Origin: Nymphalis io
Lineage: Eukaryota; Arthropoda; Insecta; Lepidoptera; Nymphalidae
Assembly: GCF_905147045.1 (NCBI RefSeq)
Contig: NC_065894.1
Span: 2,145,501-2,209,500 of the forward strand
Direction of reading: 5' to 3'
Length of the DNA stretch: 64,000 bases
Below, one piece after another: positions 55,065 to 64,000 of the stretch (its first letter is position 1; the number at the start of each line of letters is the position of its first letter). The notes under the pieces are model-generated. The model was not told the DNA's origin and did no database searches. It saw only the letters and a list, made by a program, of their open reading frames with translations. A program made the position numbers and the translations under genes.

Positions 55065-56884
55065 TAAAAAAACGAAAAAAGTGCGAACCTAAAAAAATAA
55101 CTGACATTAATGAAAATCAAAGACTATTTAAAATAAGCGAATTATAATTAGCGAATCTTATTTAAGGTCAAGAAGAGAGAACAGCTAGCATTTTCAAAAA
55201 TAAATCAAAATGTTCTTATTGTAGCGATTATAAAACAGATCAAAAAGCTTTAAGATGGATGCTTTCGGTAATAGCCTCAAGGTTCCATCATTTTTGAACA
55301 TAAACAAAATTGTAAATTGACTTTTCCCTTCAAAAATCTTCGGATTATTTCCTTTTCAGCATCGTTGTCCTCTTAAATCCATCTTCCAAGGCTGTAATAA
55401 GCAATCAAAAGGTAATATTTATAGTGATTAATTAATACATCAGAGCGTTGCTTTAGCTATAGTAGGGTAAAATTCAGTGAATTAAATTCCAAGAAGGATA
55501 AAGGAAAACGTAGATATTTGTTAAAAATACCGATATTTCTGACAACCTATGTTTCACAGTAAATACTCCTTATAATGAAGAGTCAGTTACTAAAGTGGAC
55601 CAACAACTTCAAAGAATTTTGCGAGGGACGTATTTATTTCTTCGTCCATTAAATTTAATATAATAATTCGACACTGAAGTCTAGTAGTGTAGTATATAGT
55701 TTCAATTAATATTTTAGGCATTTTTGTGAAATTATCATTCAGTTGTTACATTAATTTAATTAAAAATAACTAGTTTTAATTTTTTTCTTTTCTACTTAAT
55801 TGGCCAACAAAATTGTGTAGTAAGAACAAAAGACGGCTATATAATACTAGGCCTGAAGGCATTCTTTGCCAGTCAACCTTTAGGCAAAACATTATGACAA
55901 TGATTACACACTTAATGAGTATTATATTAATAAAATTATACAATAGAATGAATATGTAGAAATAAAATATATAGTAAAAAACGGAACTAAAATAATATAT
56001 ATATATTAGAGAAAAAACTGAAACAGATATAAAATAAATAAAGACTAAAGAAACACCTTTCTTTCATTTACTTTTCCGGGATACAAAATAGCGCTTGTCA
56101 CTCTTTAGGTCAGAAACTACATTTATGCAAAAAACACATCGAGCGATCGTTTCTCCATTACTTCGTTGAAGAAGGACGTAACACCAAGCATACTTTCGCA
56201 AATAACAATTTAAATTAAAACAATTCAATTGAATTAATAAGATATACAATAAATGCTTACACTACAATTTTAAATTAGCAAGGCTTTTATGTTTTTATTT
56301 GTGAACTAATAATTTGAAATAAAAAATAATAATTGGCCTTTATTTTGTTAACTACGTTCATTAAAAAAATAACTTTTCACTTTTCACAATAGACCACTGG
56401 TACTATTGAAGTGTTAGTGTTTTGACATCCAAATCTAATACTATGCTTCTTCATGATTGTATAAGCTTAACAAACTCGAATCTATTACTAAGCAAGCTTA
56501 AGTCGACTCCCTATATATATTTACATACTAACTTCGTAAGTTGCATATAAGTTGGCCTGATATAAATCGTGTAATATATCGCATTGACGTCGAATTGACT
56601 TCGCATATTCATCAATATGGTTCAGCATCGTCAACGCTGCTACAGCAATTTCGTAGCCTACTCTCTACGTGTCCAGCATATGCTGCTAATAATTTATCTG
56701 AGCTTAGTATCAGCTCAGGCCTTCACTTGTGCAAAATTGAAAGGTATATTCAATATAGAAGCATTATAAATATTTTCTTATTGAAACATTAATATTTACC
56801 TGTAGGTACACAGTGCTAAATTTTACGGTACAATTAGCCACATTTGTTTTAGTCTTAAATATTGATTTCAATATCTTATATTAT
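55065..56884. other. AT-rich spacer, nothing recognised
   Basis: 1.8 kb without recognised repeats. An 83-codon frame at 56541-56792 (HISWPDINRVIYRIDVELTS) lacks a recognisable domain. Confidence 0.4.
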
Positions 56885-57022
56885 AACAGTAACATCCTGT
56901 TAATGTCCCACTGCTGGGCTAAGACCTGCTCTCCCTTTTTTGAGGTCTGGATTTTTGAGATTTGATGGTTTGGAGCTTATTCCACCACGCTGCTCCAATG
57001 CGGGTTGTCGGAATACACATAT
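56885..57022 (-). mobile_element. SINE family B 3'-half copy
   Basis: CAGTAACATCCTGTTAATGT through CTGGGCTAAGACC and, after a 20-bp insertion (GGTCTGGATTTTTGAG), GTTTGGAGCTTATTCC to CGGGTTGTCGGAATACACAT. Confidence 0.85.
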
Positions 57023-57189
57023 TAGTAGTAGTAGTCTACCTTGGAGATAATAATAAGTATAACAATACACAATTACAAACACAAAAAAACACACACTCAC
57101 ACACAGTCTCTTGCATTAAATTCTAATATCTTAATAGTTTTGATTTAATTACTGTCTTCTATTTAATAATTTTAGCTAAGTGCGTAATC

Positions 57190-57226
<37 letters not shown>
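57190..57226. repeat. (AT)n microsatellite
   Basis: About 18 AT units followed by GTGTGTATG. Confidence 0.95.
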
Positions 57227-57232
<6 letters not shown>

Positions 57233-57752
57233 ATGTTACATTTCATATAATACTTAATATAATATGCACATTAACTGTTTACTAAATAAATAATATGCGA
57301 GGGTAATTGTGTGAAAAAACGCAACCAACTTAGAACCCGATAACGTCTCAATCGTTGTATAATTTTTTTTTATATTCAATAAAGAAATGTCGCAGACCAA
57401 AGCTTTGGTAAATACATATAATATTGACAACTATGAAAAAAGTAATATATTTTTATGGGAATATAAATGTAAAGTAAAATAAAATAATGTAAAGCAGTAT
57501 GTCACATATGGTGAAAATTATAATACTAAGCTGTATGAGTACATTTTTTATAAGAAGCTTGGCACATACACTTTCAATGTTTTACATCAAAAAGAATACT
57601 TAGAATACCTACTAAAAATTGCAGCTGGATGTTTTTGTATGGTATTACGTTCGTTTTGATTGTTTAAGTCTGTTTACTTTTGTCTGTTTATTATATAAAT
57701 ATACTAGCTGACCCGGCAAACGTTGTTCTGCCATATAAATTATAGTAACGAA

Positions 57753-57786
57753 TTTATTGTAAGTGTGTCCACACACTTACGATAAA
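57753..57786. repeat. 16-bp hairpin inside the Helitron-like element
   Basis: TTTATTGTAAGTGTGT, CC, then its complement with a single G-T pair. It lies about 50 bp from the proposed 3' end. Confidence 0.8.
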
Positions 57787-57900
57787 TGGGATCAGAAAAG
57801 AGAGTATACTATAAATTAAATATTGTTATAATTGCTTGATAAATAATGGTCATTGATTTTGTTTTTTTTTTCGATAGTTTTTTTGACGCTTAGCATATGA

Positions 57901-58317
57901 TTATAGCATTATTTGTCTGATTATACTGTCAATAGTAAACACTCGAATCATGTGTATATTGAATGTATGTAATGTATGTATAATTGAATTAATTTTGACA
58001 TGATTTATTAACTTATTTTTCAAGATTGCATTATTTACACTTACCATAATATCAGTTTCTTGACGTTCCACCATAATATCAGTTTCTTGACGTTCCTCCA
58101 TAAAATTGCGATGAAGACATAATATAAGTCCCGTGTAAATTAAAACAATAACAATAAAAAAATGTTCGGTTGGGGAAGACAAAACCCGGGAGGAACAAAG
58201 TCCTTTACGATATTTTTTCGTGTGCGAATGGATTTCAGGAACAGCCTTGCTACTGGATACGGGCCGATGAGGGACAGAGACGACGATGAGGGCAAATGGG
58301 GACATGCTCACACACAC
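57901..58317 (-). CDS. Unrecognised 138-codon frame in the Helitron-like element (doubtful)
   Basis: Starts MCVSMSPFALIVVSVPHRPV and has a hydrophobic segment HFFIVIVLIYTGLILCL (residues ~52-68), then ERQETDIMV twice in tandem. The second half is AT-driven. There is no recognisable domain. A 109-codon frame lies opposite on the + strand, so at most one is real. It could be host sequence picked up by a Helitron or chance. Confidence 0.15.
   Translation of the reverse strand: MCVSMSPFALIVVSVPHRPVSSSKAVPEIHSHTKKYRKGLCSSRVLSSPTEHFFIVIVLIYTGLILCLHRNFMEERQETDIMVERQETDIMVSVNNAILKNKLINHVKINSIIHTLHTFNIHMIRVFTIDSIIRQIML
58043..58096. repeat. Tandem duplication of 27 bp
   Basis: Two perfect adjacent copies (58043-58069, 58070-58096) of ACCATAATATCAGTTTCTTG plus ACGTTCC. 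Because 27 is a multiple of three it keeps the minus-strand frame open. Confidence 0.95.
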
Positions 58318-58431
58318 ATTTTCGTTATTTTAGTGGATTTGTCCGTCTGTTCTTTCTGCTGTATTTCTCATGTTTGTTACTTTATACGAAGGCCCATATC
58401 TTGCGTCTTGCTGGCATTATTAACTATAACT

Positions 58432-58565
58432 TCTTCTTCTTCATCGTGTCACTCTTGTCAGAGCGGTCGTGGTCGCCATGAAGTATTATAAATTATTCGG
58501 CGCAGATGATATTCGCCTCACGAGCCTGCGCCATATGTCCCTGTCAGTGGTAAGCCTCGTGCATT
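58432..58565 (-). mobile_element. LINE 3' UTR with (GAA)n tail
   Basis: On the minus strand: ACCACTGACAGGGACATATG, GGCGCAGGCTCGTGAGGCG, CATGGCGACCACGACCGCTC, GACAAGAGTGACACG, then GAAGAAGAAGAAG. The last 50 bp equal those at 9411. A GC-rich tail ending in a trinucleotide repeat marks a LINE 3' end. The coding part is absent. Confidence 0.55.
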
Positions 58566-59143
58566 CACTATAACAAACACACGCAAATAGTACTTACTGA
58601 TGAAAAACGGTATACTGATAATGTATTTGTTCCTTTATTATTACAATCATAAAACACGTATATACAATTTCTTATAAATTAAAAACTTGTTGTTATGCGT
58701 AACAAATGCAGAATTAAAGTCAAAATGACGCGACGCTTCTCGTGAATGACTTACGCATGTGTGGATGAAGTTCGATGAGGCAGACGTAGCGCCATCTGTC
58801 ATTCAATACTATGAATAATTTCATTTTGATTGTTAAAACGACATTTAAATTATTTGGACATTGCTCATACTAAAATCGTGATAAAAAATGGGTTCATGGG
58901 TTAGGAGGGTGAAAATTTGGGGATGTATGTATTTTTTGACGCTAAATCTATATAAAATACAAAATAAAAAATATCAAAAATATAGAAAAAAAATTCTGGA
59001 TAGGAACACCCTTATCACCTAGCGGTATGAAATATACTTTACGACCGATTCTCATACCTACCTCCCAAATATACATAACAAATTTCATAAAAATCGGTCC
59101 AGCCGCTTTGGAGGAGTTCAATCACAAGCACCGTGATACGAGA

Positions 59144-59568
59144 TTTTTATATATTAAATTACGGTAATAATAATCTCATACCTATCAGTCTCCAAACTCC
59201 CAACACAAGTAGACTATTCAAATTATTACAATAAAATGTTGTGATAATTTTTATTAAAAAATGTGCACTAGCTAAGTAATGCTATTCTTTTTATATGTAA
59301 CTTTTCTATTGAAGAAGAATTTTGTTTGTTTTGAACCACAAACTTTCCCGGGCGTACCCTGAAAAGCTCACCATAATTCTCATCACAATCGGATCAACGG
59401 CTTAGGAAAGCATAGAGGACAAGCACGCTAATATATATACATAGATAAATGTAGAAGATAATATACAAGTATATGAAAACGATTAGCTTTGACTTGTTGA
59501 ATAAATAGCAATTCAAAATACATTAAAGATTTCGATCAATGAAAATCTTAGTTCAAAAGTTGGGATCG
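59144..59568. other. Spacer with a scrap of transposon-like sequence
   Basis: CACCATAATTCTCATCACAA, TCGGATCAACGGCTTAGG at 59368-59408 is typical of nonautonomous lepidopteran transposons. Borders are unknown. Confidence 0.4.
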
Positions 59569-59865
59569 AATTTTTTTTTTTTTATAGAATAGGAAGGTGG
59601 ACGAGCATATGGGCCACCTGATGGTAAGTGGTCACCAAACGCCCTTAGACATTGGCATTGTAAGAAATGTCAACCATCGCTTATAGCCAATGCGCCACCA
59701 ACCTTGGGAACTAAGATTTTATGTCCCTTGTGCCTGTAATTACACTGGCTCACTCACCCTTCAAACCGGAACACAACAATATCAAGTATTGCTGTTTTGC
59801 GGTAGAATATCTGATGAGTGGGTGGTACCTACCCAGACGAGCTTGCACAAAGCCCTACCACCAGT
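59569..59865 (-). mobile_element. SINE family A, full length, subfamily A1 (reference copy)
   Basis: Reference for family A. In the sense direction: ACTGGTGGTAGGGCTTTGTG, GTCTGGGTAGGTACCACCCA, CAGATATTCTACCGCAAAAC, GTGAGTGAGCCAGTGTAATT, CAAGGTTGGTGGCGCATTGG, ACCATCAGGTGGCCCATATG, CCTATTCTATAAAAAA and a poly(A). It carries the A1 marks. Copies share the same first base, which argues for a SINE and not random LINE truncation. No clear tRNA, 7SL or 5S head is visible, so the source of its pol III promoter is unknown. GAATT on both sides may be the target duplication. The 66-codon antisense frame is a by-product. Confidence 0.96.
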
Positions 59866-60688
59866 AAAAAAAAGAATTACCGAATACTAGGCCAGCGCAT
59901 CACATCATTAACGTTTTAGTAGATTTTTACCTTACAGTCATTAATATATAATTAATACATTACAGTACATAATTTAGAAAAAATATTTCAATTAAAAAAA
60001 AATGTAACAAGTCCTTACAGTTGTAAAATTGACATTTAAAACGATACTGTTTTTCCCGCCCCTAATTAAGCGATTTATAGTACTTTATCACTGTGTGAAA
60101 GTAGCTATGCAAATCTGACATCACCCCGGTGACTATTTGCGTCTGAATAACAAGCGCTAGTATCGTGCAAAACTAAAAATAAAACCAAGATCACTTTGTA
60201 TAAAGAATGTACATTGCTTATTACTTTGAAGCTAATAATAACTTGTTTAAAGTCATCTAGCGTAATCATATAGTCAGACTTTTATGAAATACGTATGAGT
60301 ATTTTAATTGCATAAAATTTTAGCAACTAAACATTTTGTCAAGTTACATTTTTGCTAAATTATAATAGTTTGTAGTTGAGCCGAGACTCAAAAAATTCTC
60401 TTAATTTTCATCACTTATAACACAAAAATTACCAAATTGATTTTTTAAAAAAAATGTAACAGATTTAAACTGGAATAAAAGAAAAAAATATATTTCGAAA
60501 AGAAATTTAATGGTTTCCAGCGGGTAATACATCTACAATCCAGTCGGGGGTAAAACTCGTTTCAAATATGGGTCATTTTGATATTATTTATAAACTTTTT
60601 GGTCCACAAAAATAAGTAACAACTAACAAAAGTACCAGAATATTATAAAAAATTAAGTTACAACATGAAAATATCACCTTTGATTTAC
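59866..60688. other. AT-rich spacer, nothing recognised
   Basis: No gene or repeat was recognised. Confidence 0.4.
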
Positions 60689-60832
60689 CGTGATGTTTCC
60701 CTTCACCGCTGAGTACGAGATGAGTTATAAACACAAATGAAGCACATGAAAATTCAATGGTACTTGAATGGGTTTAAACCCACAATTATCGGTTAAGATT
60801 CACGCGTTCTAACAACTTGGCCATCTCGGCTA
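60689..60832 (-). mobile_element. SINE family B 5'-half copy
   Basis: CGTGATGTTTCCCTTCACCG through TTTAAACCCACAATTATCGG to CTTGGCCATCTCGGCTAC. It has the head and first half only. Confidence 0.85.
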
Positions 60833-62229
60833 CATTTGTTAATAATACCACAAAACCATTTATTAGAAACAAGCACTTATTATTATAATATCCTATTTGA
60901 AAGTACAGCAGTTTCTAACGACTCAATAAAATGTATGAAACAAATCCGGCGTTAACACCCACATATCTATGTACGCGACAGAAACGTTGCATGTGTGAGT
61001 AAATTAGATATTAAGACGTTTTAAGTGTTAAAATGTTGCTATATATTTCGATAGAGAAAAGTGACCTTTTTTTTCACGCAAAGGAAACTTTTAGGAATGT
61101 ACCATGAACCTTTTGTTACGGCTAATATGTGATTCAAAGGTTTGCTCAACTCAAATGATTATTGGATGCAGATGTAGCAAATTTTAATTACTTTATACTT
61201 TATTGTTCAATACAAGAAAAAAATACAAAACACAGATACAAAGTAAACAAGATAAGCATACAACTTTGGCGACCTTCTCGCTGCATAGCGATCTCTTCCA
61301 GGCAACTAACGGAGTAAGAAATAACTCATATAATGAAGTAGGTGGTGCTGTAATAATAAATATTTTAATATTTTAATAATAAAAATATTTTTTTTTTTCA
61401 TCCGACAGGCTTGTAACCTTCGCTTATTTTTCAAGTGGATTTCATGCACACGATGGGTAATCAATCCAATGAATCGCATATTAGATACATAAATTGCGGC
61501 AGTTCATGACAATACAGCTATATTTAACCCGAAGTACAATAATAATAAAAGAATTAATCTCGTCTTCATTTAAACAACAATGAACTTTTCTCTTCAAGTA
61601 TCAAAAATATCAAGTATTAACAAGTAACAAGAATTATTTTCTTCTACTAAAACATTGTAAATTTTCGTAGCTACATCTGTTTTGGTACGATTTATAATCT
61701 TTTAGTTCATATATCGTATCGAGTTTACCAAAGTACACTGCAATATTCCAGACCACTTCAAGTGCAATATATATTTAGAAAATTTTATTTGTAACTTTTT
61801 CAATATCTTCATATGATGCAAAATATTTTAAAAATATTATAGGTATTTGGCCAATATTAAAAAATCTGTGAATATCGTTTATAAATCCTAAGTTCTCAAG
61901 CTAGGAATTGGCATGGTCAATGGGATATTCGTAAAATCCACTATATAACTAGTATTCATAATCATCATCAGGTCATAATTTGATCACAATCATTTTTAAA
62001 AATTTTAAGAAAACATACATTATTAATTTGCATGTTTTGGACATTTTTTTTTCTACTCTTATTTTCATATTTTTATTCATAAAACGTTTCAAGATCGTCA
62101 ACAGTTATCAATTAAAAAATAAAGAAAAACGGTTAACAAAAAAGGCTCTGAACTCTTTTATGTTTACATGTTCATATAAAGATATTATAAGGAAGTATTT
62201 TTGTATTTCGAATCGAATTTAATTATAAC
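60833..62229. other. AT-rich spacer, nothing recognised
   Basis: No repeat or coding exon was recognised in 1.4 kb. An 80-codon lysine-rich frame at 61980-62222 is AT-driven. Confidence 0.4.
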
Positions 62230-62535
62230 GAGCATGTATTAGACTCCATAGTCAGAAGCGCATTGGCAGAATAAGAAATGGTTTGTATTTCTAACAGTAG
62301 GTAGTAAACCTGTAAATGTGTGACTGCTCAGTAAAACCCTTTTCTCATCATTTGGACAAGCATTACAGCTCATTACACCACGCTGCTCCAATGGTTTAAT
62401 CGTGATGTTATCCGTCAACAAAAGCAAGATGATTTCTAAAGACAAATTAAATACATAAAAACTAAGTGTTGCTTGGTCGGGTTTGGAACCATAGTCTTCG
62501 TTTAGATTCACGTTATCCATTGAGCCAAGTCGGTT
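62230..62535 (-). mobile_element. Old family B-like SINE with an extra 5'-side module, copy 1
   Basis: The antisense B order survives: GTAAACCTGTAAATGTGTGA, ACCACGCTGCTCCAATGG, GTGATGTTATCCGTCAAC, TCGGGTTTGGAACC, GAGCCAAGTCGG. Before it, 62230-62295 (GACTCCATAGTCAGAAGCGC) matches a similar stretch at 63750, so the pair forms a larger repeated unit. A 93-codon minus-strand frame over it is not a gene. Confidence 0.6.
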
Positions 62536-63744
62536 ATTTTATTTATACTACCGTTGTCCATTAGTGAGGAGTGACTTATCATCAGAAGACCGATATTTCG
62601 TTTGCTCCTAACATGCGAGCGACGCCGCGAGCGAAAACAAGTTCTTAATATAAATAGCTCAAAGGGTTATTTTAAACAACTGTTTTAAATATAAATTATA
62701 TCTCGATAAATATTAAATGAATCCACGCTAAAGATCGATTTCATTAGAGGCAATTTGAGCCTCATTTACAAATAGAGAGGTACTTTATGAAAGCTAAATG
62801 AGAGTGCCGAAAATGATTTACAGTCTCGCTCCAAAACTAATTCGGAAAATACAAAATGCATTTCGCGTTCAATGCGGTCTAATGGCGTTGCGGAATTTCG
62901 GTTATTTCTTTGACATATTTGTATAGTTAGAACGATAAATTAGAAAACTCTTTAGTGTAGACTATTATTTATCTTTACTAGAATATAATAACGGTACTTA
63001 GTTGGCAATTTAAGTGGAAATAGAACAAAGGCAAAAGTACGGGCTGCTGATTATACCTTAGTCGTAAATTTGATTTTGGGTGTACTTACGTCATCCACAT
63101 CAATATCCACCTATTTTAAGGTAGCTGGTCGATAAAAAAAAAAACTTGTTAAACAACATGTGTGGATTTAGGATTTGGTATGTCTGGTACTTATATTATA
63201 TGTATGTGTAAAATTTCAAGGTCAAATGTGTGTGTAACGTTCCAAAATGAAACGTTGTTACAAGTATACGTGTTAATGTTATTATTTCAACAACTATTTT
63301 CATATGAGACTATTTATTTCATCTGATAATAAATAATTCATTTTTATTATATTACAGTTACAAAAATAGTATCAAATTATATTTTATGTTGGTAACGTAT
63401 TCACGTATTAAAATTTTTATTACATGATTTTAATAAAATGAATCGTAATGCAAGTAATAAAAGGGGTAAAGTAGCGTGTTTAACAGCACCGTAACATTAA
63501 ATATATGTTACGTAATACATTAGTATGAGACCAAGCTGACCACGTCCATGAGTAGAGGTGCTTACATAGGAGGATAATTAAAAGCGAATAACTTAACAAA
63601 ATAAAACATCTAATCCGATCATCCGGGTGATCATAAGCTAAATTTTAATAATAGGGTAGCAAAAATTTTGATGATACATTTTCGATAGTATTATGATGCT
63701 TTTTCCATAATATTAAATCAATTTACCTAGTATTGTAATATTAA
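62536..63744. other. Unique spacer with CpG-bearing stretches at 62600-62900
   Basis: CATGCGAGCGACGCCGCGAG near 62612 and GCAATTTGAGCCTCATTTAC near 62751 are in repeat-free sequence with higher complexity than the surroundings. A candidate regulatory region, listed under findings. No exon was recognised. Confidence 0.4.
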
Positions 63745-64000
63745 TTAGATTCCGTAGTTGGGAGCACATTGAATAATTAAGAAATGATTTGTACGTTTGT
63801 AATTATTTACAGATACTTTACTACCTACTGTTCTAACGGTAGTAAAGCATAGTAAAGTATAAATGTGTTTCTGCTGGGCAAGGTACATTCACCTCATCTT
63901 GAGGAAAAGTTTTACGGCTTATTACACCACGCTGCTCCAATGCTTTTATCATGATGTTTTCTTCGCCTCATCTGTTCTACACTTCTGGTAACCCAAGAGC
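63745..64000 (-). mobile_element. Old family B-like SINE with extra module, copy 2 (runs off window)
   Basis: Parallel to 62230-62430: GATTCCGTAGTTGGGAGCAC, TAAGAAATGATTTGTACG, then after an insertion GGCTTATTACACCACGCTGC and TCATGATGTTTTCTTCGCC. Truncated by the window edge. Confidence 0.55.

Larger units (their letters stand above)
57704..59143 (-). mobile_element. Probable nonautonomous Helitron with internal cargo
   Basis: On the minus strand the element would start TCTCGTATCACGG after A (59142-59143 is the TC complement) and end GCCGGGTCAGCTAG followed by T (57704-57707 is CTAG on both strands). The internal wording at both ends (ACCCGGCAAACGTTGTTCTG; AAATTTCATAAAAATCGGTC) is that of a very common lepidopteran element. 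No Rep/helicase is present. The centre contains an open frame, a LINE tail and a 27-bp duplication, so it is a composite. Confidence 0.5.

Noticed and set aside
58162..58491. 109-codon + strand frame rich in Ser/Cys at the end
   Set aside because: Runs into the antisense LINE tail with its TTC repeat and overlaps the opposite 138-codon frame; no family recognised.

Overview
The window is AT-rich, gene-poor nuclear DNA of a lepidopteran, most likely a butterfly and possibly a nymphalid. The evidence is the repeat set: tRNA-headed SINEs resembling the Metulj family of Heliconius, a short poly(A) SINE common in butterfly introns, jockey/CR1-like LINE tails, a mariner element, Helitron-like fragments and a solo LTR. 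The order is well supported; the family is inference. No intact host protein-coding gene was found. Almost every open frame is an antisense or chance frame, many of them inside SINEs.

Two SINE families dominate. Family A is about 290 bp with a fixed 5' end, a poly(A) tail and a 3' end shared with other repeats. About 30 copies or fragments are listed, six of them almost identical and separable into two subfamilies by shared indels. Family B is about 300 bp with a tRNA-like head carrying both pol III boxes. Two full B copies have perfect 11-bp target duplications. The families are inserted into each other at 5.1-5.7 kb (A into B) and 49.7-50.2 kb (apparently B into A).

Layout: 0-0.5 kb is the tail of a LINE ORF2. 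0.9-6 kb holds SINEs and small repeat fragments. 7-8.4 kb holds a LINE-like tail, a long (AT)n tract and a solo LTR. Two nearly identical tRNA-Arg(CCT) genes lie at 11.7 and 13.3 kb. 14-23 kb contains a fold-back, further hairpins, an inverted pair of GC-rich repeat islands and more SINEs. A mariner with both ends but a broken transposase occupies 24.2-25.5 kb. 27-31.8 kb is dense in SINEs and holds a short coding-like segment resembling the end of a PTB domain (28.1 kb). 38.5-39.6 kb is a probable Helitron with a SINE inside. A composite repeat occurs at both 23.1 and 42.4 kb. 50-64 kb holds sparse repeats, one LINE ORF remnant and a probable Helitron at 57.7-59.1 kb.

The most important host feature is at 47.3-47.5 kb: a TATA-less core promoter on the + strand, with TCAGTT initiator and a GGACGTG downstream element at exactly +28, followed by a GC-rich noncoding exon of about 133 nt and a consensus splice donor. 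If real, it is the first exon of a gene extending rightwards, whose first intron fills the remaining 16.5 kb; no coding exon of that gene is visible here. The two tRNA genes are the other host genes that can be supported. No CRISPR array, operon or clearly new enzymatic system was seen.
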